Shown piece after piece: positions 1 to 10,406 of a DNA stretch of 64,000 nt. The notes under the pieces were generated by a model, which saw nothing but the letters and a program-made list of their open reading frames with translations, was not told where the DNA came from and did not search any database. The DNA comes from Synaphobranchus kaupii (taxonomy: Eukaryota > Chordata > Actinopteri > Anguilliformes > Synaphobranchidae), in NCBI GenBank assembly GCA_029718625.1, contig CM056383.1:68417228-68481227 (forward strand), written 5' to 3'. The position numbers and the translations under genes are program-made. Numbering within the stretch: position 1 is the stretch's first letter; every line of letters starts with the position of its first letter.

Positions 1-502
1 CCGGGGGAGAGCAGTGCAATTATAGAGAAAACGCGCGATTAAGCTCCGTCGTTAGCGGTTTTCCCCTCGGTTTGGTCCTGAGTTTGTTGACGACGGCTTC
101 TGTCCGTCGCTCCCCGTCATTCCGCGTTCGGAATTACCCCCGGAGCGCGCGTTATTGACATGCCGGGAGACGTCGGAGCGAGCGGCGTCTGTCAGGACGT
201 GGCTTTGCTTCCCCGTGTTCACCTCTTAGTCGGAACGGGGCGCAGACAGTAGGGGTGATTGGCGTGGAACGGAGCTGTTGGGGAACGCGGAGTCCCCGCT
301 CTCTGTTAGACCCCAGGCACGTTGGCGAGTTTTGGGGAGCAGGCATGGGGGGGGGGGGGGGGGGCCTGGGGTGGAAATTGACTCTAATTTATCAGCCAGA
401 TTGAATCGCTTGTATAACAATGCGCTGTGACTATCGCTTCAGTTGCTTGTGTTACAATATTCTGTGACTACAAAGTGTTCAGGCCATGATATTAATCTCA
501 CG
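1..502. other. Unique intergenic sequence, no gene seen
   Basis: Mixed-composition sequence, moderately GC-rich in the first 340 bases. No open frame here has recognisable protein similarity. A run of 18 G lies at 347-364. The opposite strand gives only proline-rich frames created by that G run. I see no promoter or exon that I can defend. Confidence 0.5.
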
Positions 503-532
503 CGGTGTGTGTGTGTGTGTGGGTGTGTGTGT

Positions 533-576
<44 letters not shown>

Positions 577-652
577 TATGTGTGTGTGTGTGCGTGTGTG
601 TGTGTGCGTGTGCTCGTGCGTGTGTGCGTGCAGATTTGGGGGGGGGGGGGGG
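503..652. repeat. (GT)n microsatellite followed by a G run
   Basis: About 130 bases of GT repeat with occasional GC and GA variants, followed by a run of about 16 G. The His/Thr-rich and Cys/Val-rich open frames across it are translations of the repeat and not genes. Confidence 0.95.
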
Positions 653-960
653 GCGGGTGTGAGGGGTGTGGCACTGGCTGATATTTTAAAGGGGGCTTGT
701 TTTTTAAAGCGTGACAAAGAGCTGGTATTAAGGAAAATATCCTCTGTGGATGGAAACACACATATGCCCGTCTCATGTGATGGCATTTCTTGGTGGAGAA
801 GTTGAGTTCTGACACTTCTGACAGCTTTCTGAATCATTTAACCGCAGCATTTAGGTTTGCCAGTTTAAAAGGCTTTGTGGTTTTTCTTGTTGACTTTGCT
901 CACTCTGGCCTGACTTCAGTGTTTAAATCATTTTGGAAGAAAACCAGGAGGCTGTGCTGT
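653..960. other. Unique intergenic sequence
   Basis: Ordinary mixed sequence with several T-rich tracts. No repeat family or gene was recognised. Confidence 0.4.
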
Positions 961-984
961 TTCTCTCCCTCTCTATCCCTCTCT

Positions 985-1017
<33 letters not shown>

Positions 1018-1050
1018 CTTCTCACACACACACATACACACTTAGACACA
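961..1050. repeat. (TC)n plus (CA)n microsatellite
   Basis: A pyrimidine tract of imperfect CT/CTTT repeats (about 961-1022) runs into a short CA repeat. Confidence 0.9.
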
Positions 1051-1203
1051 CCTTTTTTCAGTGGCGCACAGAGCAGACCTGCAGTAAACTCTGAACGACG
1101 CTGTGAGTTTGATGAACTTTGGGCCACAATTAGAGCTGTTTATTTTACATTAGTGCAGCCGACTTTAAATGCAGCTGTCTGCACAGCTGCCTGCTGCAAT
1201 ATG
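1051..1203. other. Short unique spacer
   Basis: Mixed-composition sequence between two microsatellites. Nothing recognised. Confidence 0.3.
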
Positions 1204-1449
1204 AGGAGAGAGAGAGAGAGAGAGAGAAATGGACAACCAGTTAGAACCAAAGGCATAGGGGAAAAAGCACTATGTATGTATGTATGTATGTATGTACATT
1301 AGCATTATGTCTACCTTTTCCTAATTTGTGAATGTATTTATTTTCTTTTCTTTATTTAGATTGTAAATGCAGTTTACAGTAGTATCAGTTACCTGCTTTG
1401 GCAATATTGTTTTGAAACATTCATGCCAATAAAGCATTTTTTAATTGAA

Positions 1450-1492
<43 letters not shown>
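1204..1492 (+). mobile_element. LINE 3' tail bounded on both sides by (AG)n
   Basis: Two (AG)n tracts (1204-1228 and 1455-1492) bracket about 225 bases that read like the 3' end of a non-LTR retrotransposon. The fragment contains a TATG repeat (about 1270-1298), a polyadenylation-like AATAAAG near 1428 and an A/T-rich terminus just before the second AG tract. It carries no reading frame of note. Being bracketed by the same simple repeat fits insertion into an existing microsatellite. The family name is uncertain; the tail resembles fish elements ending in AATAAAGC plus an AATTGAA-like run. Confidence 0.5.
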
Positions 1493-1495
<3 letters not shown>

Positions 1496-2639
1496 ATTTG
1501 CATATTTTGTGAGTACTGTATGTATGTACTGTTCTCTCTTCTATCTTTGTGTATATATCTCACTGTGCCTCACTACTTCAGATCAAACAGAAGTAGTACA
1601 TCTTGTGTTCATGAAAATGCATCTGGGGTCCTCGAACAGGAAATAGTTTTTCAATAATAAGAAAGGTCAACGGTTGTGATTAAATCAAGGGGGAAATTTA
1701 GATAATATTCACCGTGCCTGGTCTGCAAATGTGTGGCATTTATCTCTCCGCCGTGTTCCAGTTTGTGAGTTTAAATATGCGAGCCACACAAGGCAGTCAT
1801 CCGATCGCTTGCCAAATGGGTCAGCTCGCTGAGACACAGCTAAGCAGAGGAGAGAAACGAGTAGGGGTTTAGCCTAATTATAAAACCGCTAAGTCATTTA
1901 GCGGACTGAGAGGCATGTGGCCACGCCCTGCCGTCAAGTTCAGCGCACGCGTAACCGGGAGCGTCTGCGCAGACGAGAGCGTGTCGTAGCGGACTGCCGG
2001 CTGCGTAGTCCTTTCACCCCTTTGAGGGCGCATATTTGAGTCAACTTCATCAAAAAGCTTTAGAGTGGGCGCCTTTTTCTCACAAATGGGGGCTCCTAAA
2101 ATCCCCGGATGAACCCCTTATTTCTGGGGTTTTTTCAGGAGTACACTCATCCGACAATTTCAGGAAGTAAACCGGAAGTAAAAACTACAACTTGTAGTAC
2201 AAGACGGAGCATATATGCATGTCTTTGGTACAAGAGCGGGACATATTACAAACTACTTCCTCGCTAGTCTTGAAAGAGTTCTCCGGGATTTCTTTCGCAC
2301 ACTGCTTGCAAAGTGAGGGGAGAGGGCACATAGTAAACAGGGGTCTGAGGGGACAGGGGGCAGGGAACAGCATTCGGAGGGATCAAACGCGCAGTCTGCT
2401 TCCTGCTAACAGCGACATTATAATGTGAGCCAATGACAGGTAGGGGGGCGGGTGGTCTTGGCCTCTAGGACCCGTGCGATATATTATACGGGCGTCCACG
2501 GTGTGCCTGCATAGACCTGATTACGATATATACTAATTCAATACGCACTGACAGTGGCCACGGTGCCTCTAATGGATGCTGTTAGCACACAATTAATTTA
2601 CTCTTCCTCCATTTGCTTGTCAACCTCCATTGAATTAAG
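1493..2639. other. Intergenic sequence with possible regulatory content
   Basis: A 1.1-kb high-complexity stretch. Between about 2150 and 2200 there are two purine-core sites of GGAAGT type, one of them CCGGAAGT, the ETS-family consensus. A 62-codon minus-strand frame and a 69-codon plus-strand frame overlap this region. Neither resembles a known protein, so I treat both as chance. Confidence 0.3.
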
Positions 2640-3130
2640 CCCCACACACAATCCCCACCACCAGCACTCCCCATGCAAATGCGTATGCAAATGTATTTGA
2701 GCTGGAACGGAGCTCAAAACCAATGCACGCTTAAAAGCACACAGTTCGGGACCGATCCCCACGTCGCGGGCCGGGTTTCTTCGGCTATAGCCCTATACCG
2801 AGTGGCTTTGGCCCCCTGATCCGCGGGGCAGTTTGAAGGTGAATTGCGAGCATTACTGGCGGAACGTAGCCTATCTGTATGCAGATGAGCTTCGGGGCTC
2901 TTGCGCGTGTTTGTTACAAATTGAAGCGGGCCGGTTCGAGGAGCTTGACGGCGCCTGAACTCCGGATAAATTATCGCCGTAATTAGACACTGCTCTGGCA
3001 GCTCCTTTATTACCGGGGCGAAATAAAACAAGATGTTCCATTTATTTGCAGAAGTGGTCAGCTCTCCGCTTAATAACAAAGCCCTGTTATTTGTTAGTTC
3101 TGCTTCTCGTGTTATTTGTCCAGCACTTGA
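2640..3130. promoter_or_regulatory. Candidate conserved noncoding element
   Basis: About 490 bases of balanced, low-redundancy sequence with clustered homeodomain-type TAAT/ATTA cores, a pair of ATGCAAAT-like octamers near 2675-2695 and a second TATGCAGAT-like site near 2878. The 121-codon minus-strand frame across it has no recognisable domain. This texture is typical of vertebrate conserved noncoding elements, but conservation cannot be measured here. Confidence 0.3.
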
Positions 3131-4213
3131 AAGAGCGGCCAGGTATCATTAACAAATCACGGCGGATTTATACATCTCTGTAATTGTTTGTCTGTCCGTA
3201 ACTCGCGTTTTTTTTTTTACGGTCCTGCGTCCGATACTAACTGAATATCGCTGTCTTGCTCTCTGTCAGCATGTTGTGGTTAAATCCTATTAGAGAAATA
3301 GCAGAACTTGCAGATCTGTGGCTGAGACCTTTACTGGCAGTTTGAATACTAAGAAAGACCACAAGCTCTCAGGAGCTGAGCGGGACAAGCAGGAACACAA
3401 CTGATTTATATCTGGTTTACACCTGATCTGTGTTTGGCTATCTGATGTGTTGATTTCAAGCTGATATGTCGGACGCATCGCTGATATATAAATTTTTTTT
3501 TGAAGTATGAAGTATTTGAATTTTTTTTGACATAGTACAGGTTTCCTGGATGACAAAAACATGTTCAACATGTACAGTATGATTGATTATATTTATTTAC
3601 TGTCCCTTGTAGTGTAGGTTTCAGCATAGGGGAATATATGGTTCTTAGGAGGTCTTAGGAGGTTAGAGATGTATAAAGGCATACATATTACTTTGCACCT
3701 TATTTACTTAATTACTTACTCACTTTGATTTGCATTGGATCAGAAGTCAGTCTTATGCAGATGGACATATGCAAATACATATAGATATGATTTTTGTGTC
3801 TTACTTTTGTCATTGGTTCTGATGTCAGTCTTATGTACAATGTGGTACTCAGTCTCAATGTTGTTCTCTATGGAGGGTAAAGGGCAGGCTGTGATTGGCT
3901 CTGGCACCAGGGGGAAGGGCTCCCAGTGCCCACAGATGGCTTTGTCACCAGGGGGAATGGGTGACGGTGGTGCCAGCTGAAGTTGGGGCCGGAGGGGGGT
4001 GCCTCAGAGCGCTGGATGAAAACACAGTTGCGCTCTGTCCTGCGTGTGCGTGTGTCATGTGACACGGGGATGCTTGTCGCTTGTCGCATGTCGCTCGACG
4101 TAGACAGCTATAAAGAAATCATTGTGAGGATACAAATAAAATAACAGCATAACAAAATAAGTAGTGTAATGTTTTTTATGTGATTGAGGACGATGGGCTC
4201 TACTTGATACAGG
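3131..4213. other. Intergenic sequence, no feature recognised
   Basis: AT-rich in the first half. A short degenerate internal repeat (accaggggga-type words near 3907 and 3949) lies in the second half. Nothing gene-like was found. Confidence 0.35.
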
Positions 4214-4526
4214 GGTAACGCTTTATTTTCAGGTTCCATTATAAAGAATCTGTAAACCATTAGTAAATGATCTATTAACCATTTATAAATAGTTTTCTAA
4301 TAATGACTTTTTATAAGAACTCATATTTGTAAAGCATTAGTTAATAGTTCATATGTGTGAAATCATGTATATGACACATTCATAAACTCAACTGCACCAC
4401 CTAAACTAAAGTGGCCACAGTTTATTATGTATTCATATGAGTTAAGTACAGATTGTACAGATATTTGGAAAGCATTAGTTTGGCTTACGGAGTCTTTATA
4501 ATGGAACGTTAAAATAAAGTGTAACC
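4214..4526. mobile_element. MITE with GGTAAC...GTAACC terminal inverted repeats
   Basis: The left end (GGTAACGCTTTATTTT...) and right end (...AAAATAAAGTGTAACC) are inverted copies, and the match continues about 30 bases inward through a GGTTCCATTATAAAGA-like segment. The interior is AT-rich with no transposase. Elements with this type of end are very common in teleosts. I did not find a clear target-site duplication. Confidence 0.75.
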
Positions 4527-4559
4527 GATGTTGGAAACCCTTTATCTGTGAGAAATTCT

Positions 4560-4682
4560 GGAAATGAGGAGGGTTCGGAGGAGGTTCGGAGGAGGTACGG
4601 AGGTGGCCCTGTATGAGATGGTGGAAGTGGCAGGTGTGCACAGGTGGGCACAGGTGGGCACAGGTTGGCACAGGTTGGCGCG
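4560..4682. repeat. Short tandem repeats (GGAGGTTC-like and 10-bp CACAGGTGGG-like)
   Basis: A GGAGGTTCGGA/GGAGGTACGGA run is followed by about five copies of a 10-base CACAGGTKGG unit (about 4631-4680). The overlapping open frames on both strands are repeat translations. Confidence 0.8.
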
Positions 4683-4852
4683 GTTACGGTTGAAACTGGC
4701 ACGTGTCGGGCGTGACTGCTCCCGCTGTCCTCCAAGCTGTTCCCACTCGAGCCCAGCATCGGGCACAAGCACAGGGGTACGAAGCTATCGCAGGAGGTAG
4801 GTCGACTAGCAGATACCCACGTTGCTAACCACGTACATGGTGAAACATGGAT

Positions 4853-5072
4853 CAGGGGCGGTATTTCGCAAAGCAGGATTACTGAGTTAGCTGGATAACT
4901 GCACCGAGTAAGAGAAGCAGGATTACTGAGTTAGCTGGATAACTGCAACGAGTAAAACCCGGAACCCCCCCCAAATCTGGAACATGGACTGAATTAAAAA
5001 GAGCTGTTCCGGGTGTTTACTCAGCGCAATTATTCAGCTAACTGTAATCATGCTTTGTGAAATACCCCCCTG
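4853..5072. mobile_element. hAT-like MITE with an internal duplication
   Basis: Terminal inverted repeats begin CAGGGGCGGTATTTCGCAAAGC and end in an imperfect complement (GCTTTGTGAAATACCCCCCTG). An internal stretch of about 33 bases (GCAGGATTACTGAGTTAGCT...) is present twice in tandem (near 4880 and 4917). The core is shared with the element at 15957-16119: TTAGCTGGATAACTGC, then a CCCGGAACCC and GGAACATGGACTGAA block. No transposase is present and no clear 8-bp duplication is seen. Confidence 0.7.
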
Positions 5073-5119
5073 GTGGACCTTGTATAAGCTGCTGGTCTGT
5101 GTTTAGCGTTTATATACAG

Positions 5120-5890
5120 TTTAACTTCAGGGGTAAAATGGCTGTTTTAATTGTTCTTGGCACGTGCAATCAAACATCAATGGACACAGCGGTGGGTTCC
5201 CATGGTTACAGGCGGAGATAGGAAGTCCTGGATTAGCTCTGCGAGTTCCAGCGCGGTCCCGCCTGACGAGCGCAGTCACACCGGGGTAAACCCGCCACGG
5301 CGTATCGGGGTCACCTCCGGTGCCCAGGGTGGGGATTGGCCAGCAGGAGGGGGTGACAGCGCCGCGGACGCCTGGCCTCGTTCCGCCCTCCCGCCCGCCC
5401 CGCCGCAAACGAACGAGCGTTAGCGGAAAGCCGGAGACGGATCGGCGAGCCGTCCTAATTGTCACTGGGAAACAGATGGGCCAGCCCAATGATAGCGCAA
5501 TCAGTCTTTTTCAAGCGCTCATAAAAGTGACAGCGTGGCGGGTTTGGCGGGAATGATTTATCTCCGGCGGTGTCGCCGGGGCCCTTGAATGGGGGCGACT
5601 GTAACTTTTATCGCCGACGCTTTTCGAAGCTTGTCGGCCGTCAACCGGCCCGGTCGAAACTCGAGGCTGTAGAGCTCGACGATGCACTTTCACCACCGGT
5701 CCCTGCCGCGCCGGTCCGGCCGGTCCCTGAGCCCGGTCTGCCCTCACCTCGGGAACGCCGTGCGGCGGCTGCTCCCGCTCCGGAGACGGAATCCTCCCGA
5801 GAGCCGGGCCTCTGCTCTCCGCTCGCTCGTTTCTCCGTGACTCGCCCGCATATGCTTCTGTTTTCCCTTTCTCTCCCGGTGAACAGGAAG
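5120..5890. promoter_or_regulatory. GC-rich, CpG-rich block: candidate CNE or CpG island
   Basis: About 770 bases unusually rich in CpG for this window. From 5490 to 5620 there is a complex stretch that includes CATAAAAGTGACAGCGTGG and GGAATGATTTATC. Long frames exist on both strands (for example 120 and 108 codons), but all are rich in Pro, Arg and Ala and match nothing I know, as expected in CpG islands. It could be the promoter or 5' exon of an unrecognised transcript. Confidence 0.3.
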
Positions 5891-6215
5891 ACTTAATCCC
5901 CCCCCCCCCACTCCTTAAGCGGGCCTCTTCATGCGCAGTCACAGAGCGCGGCACAGAGCCAAGATGGAGGCTTTGCATATATTTGTGCCTGAAGGTTACA
6001 GTGTCAGCGCGAGCAGAGAGAGAGAGAGAGAGAACCCGGAGCGACGCTGCGTGGTTTTGGGGTCGGCTGCCAAAGAGTCGAGCCTGCTCCGAAACTGAAG
6101 CCGACCCATCTCTGTCTGGGGTTCCGGATGGGTGCCAGCGCGGGAGAGAGAGGGATGGACAGAGAGACGGAGGGAGGGAGAGGTAGAGAGAGAGGATGCT
6201 GTTCGGGGTCTGGAC
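5891..6215. repeat. C run and GA-rich tracts
   Basis: A run of 11 C near 5899 is followed by GA-rich microsatellite pieces (6015-6033 and 6143-6197). The 256-codon minus-strand frame over 5511-6281 derives from these low-complexity and CpG-rich sequences. Confidence 0.75.
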
Positions 6216-6715
6216 CCAGGCCCGGGCCGGTTCCAGTCTCTCACCGAGAGAGCGCCGCTCATCGATTGGCCCCGTACACAATGGCCGCCTTGTGCTCGTG
6301 ATGCGCCAGCGTCATGGGAAACCGCTCTCCACCGTCACTGCTCATTTCTCCCCTTTTCTGATCATTTCAGATCCCCCCCCCCCCCCCGCCCCGCTGCAGA
6401 AAGGGGCGCTGGCTTTTTTCCCCTTCTCAAATGTATGTAGAAAGATTTTCCACTCAGATCTGCATACAAGGATGAAGGCATGTAAGAAACAGCCAATTTA
6501 CTTGGTGAAACGATACCCGTCATCTCAAATTGTTTCCAAATGTTTCCATATACTTTTGGGACGTTAATGCATATAGTATCAGACAGGGTTTACAAAACTG
6601 CAAGGAATTCACTCTACACGGCGCCTTTCGCTTTTCATGAAGACTACCCACAATCCTCTGCCTGGGCGTTTCCATTTTTGAGCTGCCTCTGGCCTGAGAG
6701 GACGTGAGACTCAGT
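6216..6715. other. Intergenic sequence
   Basis: Mixed sequence with a C run near 6375-6388. No gene recognised. Confidence 0.35.
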
Positions 6716-6819
6716 CCTAACCTTACCCGAACCCTCACCTAACCTTACCCTAACCCTCACCTAGCCTTACCCTTACTCACCTAGCCTTACCTAACCCTAC
6801 ATTAACCCTAACCTTTCCC
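6716..6819. repeat. Degenerate interstitial telomere-like repeat
   Basis: A run of related words (CCTAACC, CCTTACC, CCCTAACCCTCAC, CATTAACCCTAACC) resembles the vertebrate telomere repeat CCCTAA on this strand, but every unit is imperfect. It lies inside the window with ordinary sequence on both sides, so it is interstitial. Confidence 0.7.
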
Positions 6820-7647
6820 TTGGCACGCATTGTGTCCCCAGCTCTGGCTTCTCCACGGTGTCCACCTGGAGAACAGCACAAAGCCTGTCCACAGCAGAGC
6901 AGCAGCGCAGCTCGGATTGTGCCGGTCACACTGGCACCACGTCACTCCCAGACAGCTCAGTCCAGACACTCCCCCCGATTCCCCCCACACCACTGACCGG
7001 GCCCCCCACAGGTTCGGCCCCTGAATCCCAGCCCAGGCCCTGGCTCCAGGGGCCCGGCCCAGGGCCGATAGCAACCTCTCCGGACCCTGTGAGGCGCGCC
7101 GAGCGGGCCCTTCCCGCGGCCCTGCTGGCCTCGCGCGCGGGAAAAGAAAGGCCCGTGACCCCTCCGGGCAGAGCATGGGCAACTGCATGAGCGCGAGGGA
7201 TCCCCGAAAAAATAGTGTTTGCGAGGAGAACGAGTGTGTTTATAAGCTGGAGCCGCTGCCTGGCCGGGAGCCGCAGCGGAGTGTGTTTGGCGAGCTGTGG
7301 GCCTCTAAATTAGAGGTGGTTAAGAGCACCACAAAGGGGCACTTTGAGAGGGGGAGTGAGGTCAGGAACCCAAACAGCCCCCGTTCTGTCAGGAATAAAA
7401 GCAGCGCAGGACGGCAGCCAGATCATTTCCTCTTGAGGAGTGCGATGGCTTCATTAGGTATGATGGAAACCTAGGCTTAGCTTCATGATTGATTTTTTTC
7501 AGGTTCAACTTCATGTTTAGTTTTTTTTTAATCTCTCTCTCCACCTACATTGCGAAGGCAACTGTACTTGTATGAACCGCTATTATACTTGTACCTTTTT
7601 TGTTGACAACATTTGATAAGTAAAGTGATTATATTATTATTGTATAA
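6820..7647. other. GC-rich then AT-rich intergenic sequence
   Basis: 6820-7190 is GC-rich and Pro-rich in translation. A 99-codon plus-strand frame starts at 7175 with Met-Gly-Asn-Cys, which looks like an N-myristoylation signal, but the rest matches no family I know and there is no supporting structure. I do not call a gene. Confidence 0.35.
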
Positions 7648-7886
7648 CTTGGCTCCGGTTTCCTCCCACAGTCCAAAGACATGCAGGTTAGGCTAATTGG
7701 AGACTCTAAATTGCCCATGGGTATGAGTGTGTGAGTGAATGGTGTGTGTGCCCTGTGATGGATTGGCGACCTGTCCAGGGTGTATTCCTGCCTCTCGCCC
7801 AATGCATGCTGGGATAGGCTCCAGCACCCCCCGCGACCCTGACCAGGAATAAGCGGGTTAGATAATGGATGGATGGATGGATGTAT
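7648..7886 (+). mobile_element. Non-LTR retrotransposon 3' tail ending in a GGAT repeat
   Basis: The segment begins near GGTTTCCTCCCACAGTCC, passes through CCTGTCCAGGGTGTATTCC and GGGATAGGCTCCAGCACCCC, and ends in a GGATGGATGG run. This is a widespread fish LINE 3' region that I recognise from its sequence but cannot name with certainty. A minus-strand fragment from the same family lies at 53045-53175; the two overlap in the CCTCCCACA portion. Confidence 0.75.
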
Positions 7887-7944
7887 AACTTGGTCAAATG
7901 ACCTTGAGGTAGCCTAGAGAAACAACACAAAAAACAATCGTCCT

Positions 7945-8472
7945 GATCTAAAGACCTTTAGCGTGTGCAAAACCTTTTAGCACACGCAAAACTAATAACA
8001 CAACCAATGGTTGGCACGAAACAAATGCAATGACCATTGCAGACTGCTCCAGTTATGCCCCTCACCCTGCGTTTGCAGACTGCTTCGGACCCGTCCCTCC
8101 TTTGGTTTATCCTCCCGACTTCACACAACCGGAGTCCCAGATGCATCACCCCGCCCCCTTTGAACTGATGATTGAACTGATTATTGAATTGACTATTACC
8201 ATTCAGTCCAGCGAAGGATGGGCACCCCCTCTCTAGCCAGGTTCCTTCCGAGATTTCTTCCCACTGGGGAGTTTTTTCTCGCCACTGTTCAGAGTTTTTT
8301 ACCTCATTTTTCTGGTTGGGGGCTAAGGCCTGGTTTTTTGCTCAATTTTCCTTCTGTTTCCCTGTGCAGCATCTTTGTGACAGTTCTCTGTAAAAAGCGC
8401 TATACAAATAAAATTGAATTGAATTGAATTGAACGTTATTGGTTTTGCGTGTGCTAAAAGGTCTTAATAAAT
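7945..8472. mobile_element. Fold-back element with GACCTTTTAGCACACGCAAAAC ends
   Basis: The left end (7945-8000) and right end (8433-8468) are inverted copies over about 33 bases; the right end reads GTTATTGGTTTTGCGTGTGC. The left end contains an extra inverted AGCGTGTGCAAAAC piece. The ends with flanking TTAA/TAA could fit a PIF/Harbinger-type MITE, but this is not certain. The interior contains a separate LINE/SINE-type tail (next entry). Confidence 0.6.
8215..8433 (+). mobile_element. LINE/SINE 3' tail with TTGAA tandem end
   Basis: Contains the widespread teleost segment from GGTTCCTTCCGAGATTTCTT through TTTTTTCTCGCCACTG to AAGCGCTATACAAATAAA, ending in three to four copies of ATTGA/TTGAA. 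A diverged relative lies at 28610-28824. It carries no coding potential and appears nested inside the fold-back element. Confidence 0.7.
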
Positions 8473-8999
8473 CAAACCCTAAGTGGTTTATGTCACTTCC
8501 ATGCGGATTATAATTCCACACAATTCCTCTTTTAGCGTCAGATGTTTCTGAGCTCCCCTGTCATTTTATCTTCTGATTTAATGTAACTTTGACTGGCTCC
8601 CATCATTATCAAAGGCTGACCAATGATCCAGCTTGGATTTTATCATCTCTCCATTTTTACAGTCCCGCAGTTTGTCTCCCCAGTGGCACTTGTATATAAC
8701 TGTATATAAATTCAAGTAATAAAATAAATGTAGCATTGCGTTTTGTTCTCTTAAAAGAAGTAAGCTTGTGTTTAAAAAAAAAGAAAATGCGTAAAAGCAT
8801 GTGGTTGGATATTCCAAACATGTATTACACTTGTATTGGCTATAAACCTTCCCTGCCTTTGGTTTATAGTTTATAGTATAATATTTTTCAAAATAAACCA
8901 CCATACAGATACATTTCTAATTCAATTTCCCTGTAATTAAAAAATAAAAATTAATGCAAATAAATAAATAAATAAAAATGCTCTGTCATACTATGAGGG
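8473..8999. other. AT-rich intergenic sequence
   Basis: Includes a short (AAAT)n run near 8955-8980. No gene recognised; the 108-codon minus-strand frame has no recognisable domain. Confidence 0.4.
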
Positions 9000-9313
9000 C
9001 AGGGGTCCTCAATCTTATCCAGAAAGGGCTGGTGTGGTTCCAACCAAGCAGTAACACACCTGTTTCTACTAATCAACCTTATCTTTGCTAAGAACCTTGA
9101 TTATTAGAATCAGGTGTGTTACTGCTTGGTTGGAACAAAAGCCTGCACCCACACCGGCCCTTTTTGGATAAGATTGAGGACCCCTGCACCCACAATGGCC
9201 CCTTATTGGATAAGATTGAGGACCCCTGCACCCACACCGGCCCCTTATTGGATAAGATTGAGGACCCCTGCACCCACACCGGCCCCTTACTGGATAAGAT
9301 TGAGGACCCCTGC
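9000..9313. mobile_element. hAT-like MITE whose right end is amplified in a 43-bp tandem
   Basis: The left terminus CAGGGGTCCTCAATCTTATC is the inverted complement of GATAAGATTGAGGACCCCTG on the right. A long interior stem (GGTGTGTTACTGCTTGGTTGG against its complement near 9043) makes a fold-back of about 190 bases. The right terminus is then repeated about four times with a 43-base period (about 9141-9313). Flanks CTATGAGG and CTATGGAG resemble a degraded 8-bp target duplication. The overlapping 79- and 83-codon frames are repeat translations. Confidence 0.75.
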
Positions 9314-9678
9314 TATGGAGTGTCCAGCCATATTGTACATGGTGCAGAGGTGAGTTTTTTCACATGAGGAGAGTTTGATGACTCATTGCCTGTCCTTTAG
9401 GCATGCAGGCCAGCGGGTAGATGACTGGATAATTGACAGTGTCAGGCAGAGCTGTGATGGATTGCCTGATTAGAGGTCTGGCAGGGACTCTCTGCACAGA
9501 TGGCACATTAGCTGAGGACAGCTACCCTCTGCCAGCTAACCCTCTCTCTCTTTCCGTTCACCATTGCTCTCTCTCTTTCTCTCTCTCTCTCCATCCCTTT
9601 CTGTTGATACCTTGCTTCTTATCAATCTTTCTCTCTCTCTAAATCTCTCACCTCTTTCTACCGTGTCTCGTTATGAAC
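9314..9678. other. Intergenic sequence with TC-rich tracts
   Basis: Imperfect (TC)n stretches lie at about 9541-9595 and 9627-9655. Nothing gene-like. Confidence 0.4.
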
Positions 9679-9868
9679 TGGATTCGATCAACGTGCGTCC
9701 TGAACTTTGATTTATGATTGCATGCAAGTGTTCATTTCGTTCTTCACAGGCACAGTTTGGCGAATTAACTTTTTGCGATCGCTAAACTCTTCAAAATGCG
9801 TCTGTGAAGAATTAATTTAACGTTTAATCATAAATCAAAGTTAAGGACAAATGTTGATTGAATTCAGG
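9679..9868. mobile_element. Short palindromic MITE
   Basis: The left arm (GATTCGATCAAC...GAACTTTGATTTATGATT) is complementary to the right arm (AATCATAAATCAAAGTTAAG...GTTGATTGAATTC), giving imperfect inverted repeats of about 40 bases around a 100-base centre. There is no coding content. Confidence 0.65.
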
Positions 9869-10379
9869 CCTATGGTTGTGTCCGAATCAGAGCCCTATCG
9901 CGTCCTGTGTACTGTGTACTAGCATGCTGTATACTGCTTACTGCATACTGTTTAGTGACATCCAGTATGCAAAAAATATCCTCCATACTATTATCAATGA
10001 AAACCTGGCCTATGTCTCTCTGCTCAAGCCTATGTCTCTATGCTTGTTCACCTCTCTCCCTCTGTTTACACCTGGCCTCGTGTCAATTTTTCTCTCTCTA
10101 AATGTCTGTCTCTATTGCTCTCAGTCCCTCTTCTTCCTTTCTGCTAAATTAATTTAAAGTGGATTTGTTTGCGTGACAGAGAACCATTTGTGTTTCCAAA
10201 GCTCAAATCACATTTTCACCACAAATGCTGTGAAGCTGATTTAAAAGTACAATGCACAGGCAACCAATTCAAAAAACAAGGAAGCCAATTTGTTAATTAA
10301 TTTCATGAACCGATGATAAATAATGTAACTATCAAACCGTTTAATTGAACAAAACCAAACTAAAGTTTATTTTTCCTCT
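9869..10379. other. Intergenic sequence
   Basis: 9885-9975 contains repeated TACTG/GTACT words like those at the ends of some fish MITEs (GTCCGAATC followed by TACTGTGTACT-type words). The assignment is too weak for a named element. The rest is AT-rich. Confidence 0.35.
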
Positions 10380-10406
10380 TTCCTCTCTCTCTTTCTTCTT
10401 CACATA

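Noticed and set aside
5511..6281. 256-codon minus-strand frame
   Set aside because: Composed of Ser/Leu runs from GA repeats and Arg/Pro from CpG-rich DNA; no recognisable domain.
6716..6819. A chromosome end
   Set aside because: Repeats are degenerate and flanked on both sides by ordinary unique sequence.
7175..7474. 99-codon frame starting Met-Gly-Asn-Cys, a possible myristoylated protein
   Set aside because: Only the first residues look suggestive. The remainder matches nothing known and lies in CpG-rich sequence where chance frames are common.
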